From an uncultured Veillonella sp. (lineage in GTDB: Bacteria > Bacillota > Negativicutes > Veillonellales > Veillonellaceae): a DNA stretch of 64,000 nt. Shown piece after piece: positions 62,376 to 64,000 of the stretch (its first letter is position 1; every line of letters begins with the position of its first letter). Location of the stretch: the NCBI RefSeq assembly GCF_900545795.1, contig NZ_URAR01000002.1, positions 106,248-170,247 of the forward strand. Reading direction: 5' to 3'. The notes beneath the pieces were generated by a model, which saw only the letters and a program-made list of their open reading frames with translations, did no database searches and was not told where the DNA came from. The position numbers and the translations under genes were made by a program.

Positions 62376-63632
62376 ATGGCAAAGTACAATCCTTATGAAA
62401 ACATGCTTAACACGCTTGATCAAGCAGCTCAAAAGTTAGGTCTTACTCGCAATGATTATGAAGTAATTCGTCATCCAGAACGCGAATTAACAGTGGCTAT
62501 CCCTGTACACATGGATGATGGACATGTAGAAGTATTTAGTGGCTATCGCACTCAACATAGTACAATTATGGGTGCTGCTAAAGGCGGTATCCGTTTCCAT
62601 CCAGATGCTGATGAAAACGAAGTTCGTGCACTAGCAGCTTGGATGACTATTAAGAACTCTATCGCTCACTTACCTTATGGTGGTGGTAAAGGCGGTATTA
62701 AAGTTGATCCTAAGAATTTAAGCAAACGCGAATTAGAGCGCTTAACTCGTGGCTTTGTTCGTAAAATTGCTCCAATTATCGGCGTAGATACAGACGTACC
62801 AGCTCCAGATGTTAATACAAATCCTCAAATTATGGCTTGGATTGTTGATGAATTCTCCACTTTAAAAGGCGTATGGTCCCCAGGCGTTGTTACTGGTAAA
62901 CCTTTAGAAGTAGGCGGTTCTCTTGGCCGTAATGAAGCAACTGGTCGCGGTTGTATGTTTACACTTAAGAGCTACTTAGAAAAGAAAGGCAAAAAAATGT
63001 CTGATGTTACAATTGCCGTTCAAGGCTTTGGTAACGTAGGTAGCGTAGGTGCTTTATTGATGCATCGTGAAGGTGCTAAAGTTGTTGCTATTGGCGATAT
63101 TCACGGTTCTATCTACAATGCTAATGGTATTGATGTAGAAAAAGCGTATCAATACTCCAACTCTCATGGCCGTTCCTTAGAAGGTTACGAAGAGCCAGGT
63201 ATGACTCGCATCGACAATAAAGACTTATTATTACTCGACGTGGATGTATTATACTTAGCAGCTTTAGAAAACCAAATCAATGGTTCTAATATGAAGGAAG
63301 TTCGCGCTAAAACAATCTTAGAAGGTGCTAATGGTCCTACTACAAATGAAGCAGACCTTTATTTCTATGAAAAAGGCGTAGACATTGTACCAGACGTATT
63401 AGCTAATGGCGGCGGTGTAGTAACTTCTTACTACGAATGGGTACAAAACAAAGAAGGCTTGTACTGGTCCGAAGATGAAGTTAATGAACGCCTTGAAAAG
63501 AATATGAAGATGAGCTTCGAAGAAGTTTGGGCTATGCAAGAAGAATACAAAGTATATCCTCGTTTAGCAGCTTACATGGTAGCGTTAAAACGCTTAGTAG
63601 CAGCTAGTCAACTTCGTGGTTTTAATGGTTAA
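62376..63632 (+). CDS. gdhA: Glutamate dehydrogenase (Glu/Leu/Phe/Val dehydrogenase family)
   Basis: Interconverts glutamate and 2-oxoglutarate plus ammonia (418 aa). The N-terminal domain has MGAAKGGIRFHPD and the catalytic-lysine block PYGGGKGGIKVDP; GVDTDVPAPDVNT holds the catalytic Asp. The dinucleotide domain has TIAVQGFGNVGSVGA and an acidic residue after the second strand (VVAIGDIHGS), which suggests NAD rather than NADP. EGANGPTTNEAD and NGGGVVTSYYEW complete the family pattern. It is monocistronic. Confidence 0.95.
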   Translation: MAKYNPYENMLNTLDQAAQKLGLTRNDYEVIRHPERELTVAIPVHMDDGHVEVFSGYRTQHSTIMGAAKGGIRFHPDADENEVRALAAWMTIKNSIAHLPYGGGKGGIKVDPKNLSKRELERLTRGFVRKIAPIIGVDTDVPAPDVNTNPQIMAWIVDEFSTLKGVWSPGVVTGKPLEVGGSLGRNEATGRGCMFTLKSYLEKKGKKMSDVTIAVQGFGNVGSVGALLMHREGAKVVAIGDIHGSIYNANGIDVEKAYQYSNSHGRSLEGYEEPGMTRIDNKDLLLLDVDVLYLAALENQINGSNMKEVRAKTILEGANGPTTNEADLYFYEKGVDIVPDVLANGGGVVTSYYEWVQNKEGLYWSEDEVNERLEKNMKMSFEEVWAMQEEYKVYPRLAAYMVALKRLVAASQLRGFNG

Positions 63633-63764
63633 TCAATTCTATATTGTTGTATAGAATTTGAATACATAAGAACGCTAAGTATAACTGTCTAAAGCTTGGT
63701 GAGCTGTAACAATTGTATATAAGTCACTGTAAAATGATAAATAAGTAGAAGTATACTGAGCGCT

Positions 63765-63800
63765 AAAGCGGCTAGAGAAATAATGTCTAGCCGCTTTTCT
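63765..63800 (+). terminator. Terminator downstream of glutamate dehydrogenase
   Basis: A perfect 12-bp stem (63765-63776 with 63786-63797) followed by TTCTTT. Confidence 0.85.
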
Positions 63801-63863
63801 TTACTTACTGAAAGACTTAAACTTGCGTGAATTGCTGCTTTTATCAATAAAACGCATAAAAAT

Positions 63864-63898
63864 TTTACAAAATTGTAAAGTTTTTACAATTTTGTAAA
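63864..63898. promoter_or_regulatory. Two adjacent 16-bp palindromes, putative tandem operator
   Basis: TTTACAAAATTGTAAA (63864-63879) and TTTACAATTTTGTAAA (63883-63898) are each symmetrical and are inverse copies of each other. They end 8 bases before the -35 element of the tRNA-Asn promoter. Confidence 0.55.
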
Positions 63899-63906
63899 AA
63901 AAGTAC

Positions 63907-63935
63907 TTGCATTCGTCTTTGATTTAGTATAAAAT
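63907..63935 (+). promoter_or_regulatory. Putative promoter of tRNA-Asn
   Basis: TTGCAT (63907-63912), a 17-bp spacer and TAAAAT (63930-63935) lie 14 bases upstream of the tRNA 5' end. The -35 element is weak. Confidence 0.55.
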
Positions 63936-63949
63936 ATCTCTTGTACCAT

Positions 63950-64000
63950 TCCTCGATAGCTCAGTCGGTAGAGCAATCGGCTGTTAACCGATCGGTCGTA
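63950..64000 (+). tRNA. tRNA-Asn (anticodon GTT), 3' end beyond window
   Basis: The 5' acceptor strand TCCTCGA, a D arm with AGCTC/GAGC, and an anticodon stem ATCGG/CCGAT around CTGTTAA with anticodon GTT are complete. The T arm and 3' acceptor strand are cut off by the window edge. It probably begins a tRNA or rRNA-linked cluster. Confidence 0.93.

Overview
The window looks like chromosomal DNA (roughly 40% G+C by eye) from a member of the Negativicutes, most probably Veillonella or a close relative. The inference rests on several things: lutABC-type lactate oxidation genes, envelope proteins with S-layer-homology (SLH) domains and signal peptides, a remnant of a Veillonella-style trimeric autotransporter, an E. 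coli-type speD, and the codon and motif style of the housekeeping genes. No species can be named from the sequence alone. No insertion sequence, prophage or CRISPR array was found.

Layout. (1) 1-6216: a PRD/PTS-controlled sugar-acid operon with a KDPG-type aldolase, a galactitol-type PTS (EIIA, EIIB, EIIC) and a galactonate-dehydratase-like enolase-superfamily enzyme. (2) 6690-15716: an accessory block. It starts with a membrane gene broken by one in-frame stop and a 33-bp tandem-repeat array. Two paralogous gene pairs (478 aa + 339 aa, and 454 aa + 273 aa) then flank a WYL-type regulator and a small Cys protein, and a ferredoxin-domain fusion closes the block. This is the best candidate for an undescribed system. 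(3) 16065-21019: a DMT transporter, tRNA-Gly(CCC), beta-carbonic anhydrase, an MFS exporter, and a GNAT acetyltransferase split by a disordered insertion of about 205 residues. (4) 21202-25435: an adhesin remnant, a lipid kinase, a GntR regulator, a strong candidate small RNA, a molybdopterin-binding protein and a thioesterase. (5) 25438-34649: housekeeping genes (murI, a CofE-like protein, a hyuA-like protein, an HDAC-like hydrolase, rph, rdgB, a phosphodiesterase, speD, malic enzyme). (6) 34782-39393: two paralogous SLH proteins on either side of an ArnT/PMT-like glycosyltransferase. (7) 39992-44564: lutABC and a cystine/dicarboxylate-type symporter. (8) 44629-50376: an IclR regulator divergent from an operon of CoA-transferase, HMG-CoA lyase, amidohydrolase and DASS transporter, read here as a candidate 3-hydroxy-3-methylglutarate utilization operon. 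(9) 50497-51051: two truncated genes fused at a deletion scar. (10) 51123-64000: a FetAB-like exporter, Fd-nitroreductase, threonine dehydratase, amino-acid permease, an orphan MetQ, a CDF transporter, a YwlG-like protein, a DUF3290/DUF421 pair, exonuclease III, glutamate dehydrogenase with a possible leader attenuator, and the first part of a tRNA-Asn.

How the genes fit together. The catabolic modules all feed an anaerobic organic-acid metabolism centred on pyruvate and acetyl-CoA: lactate to pyruvate (LutABC), malate to pyruvate (malic enzyme), aldonate to pyruvate plus a triose phosphate (aldolase operon), threonine to 2-oxobutyrate, and possibly HMG to acetyl-CoA plus acetoacetate. The accessory block has no metabolic logic. 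Its small-protein, WYL-regulator, nuclease-like and glycine-zipper membrane components look more like a conflict or stress system, which is inference only.
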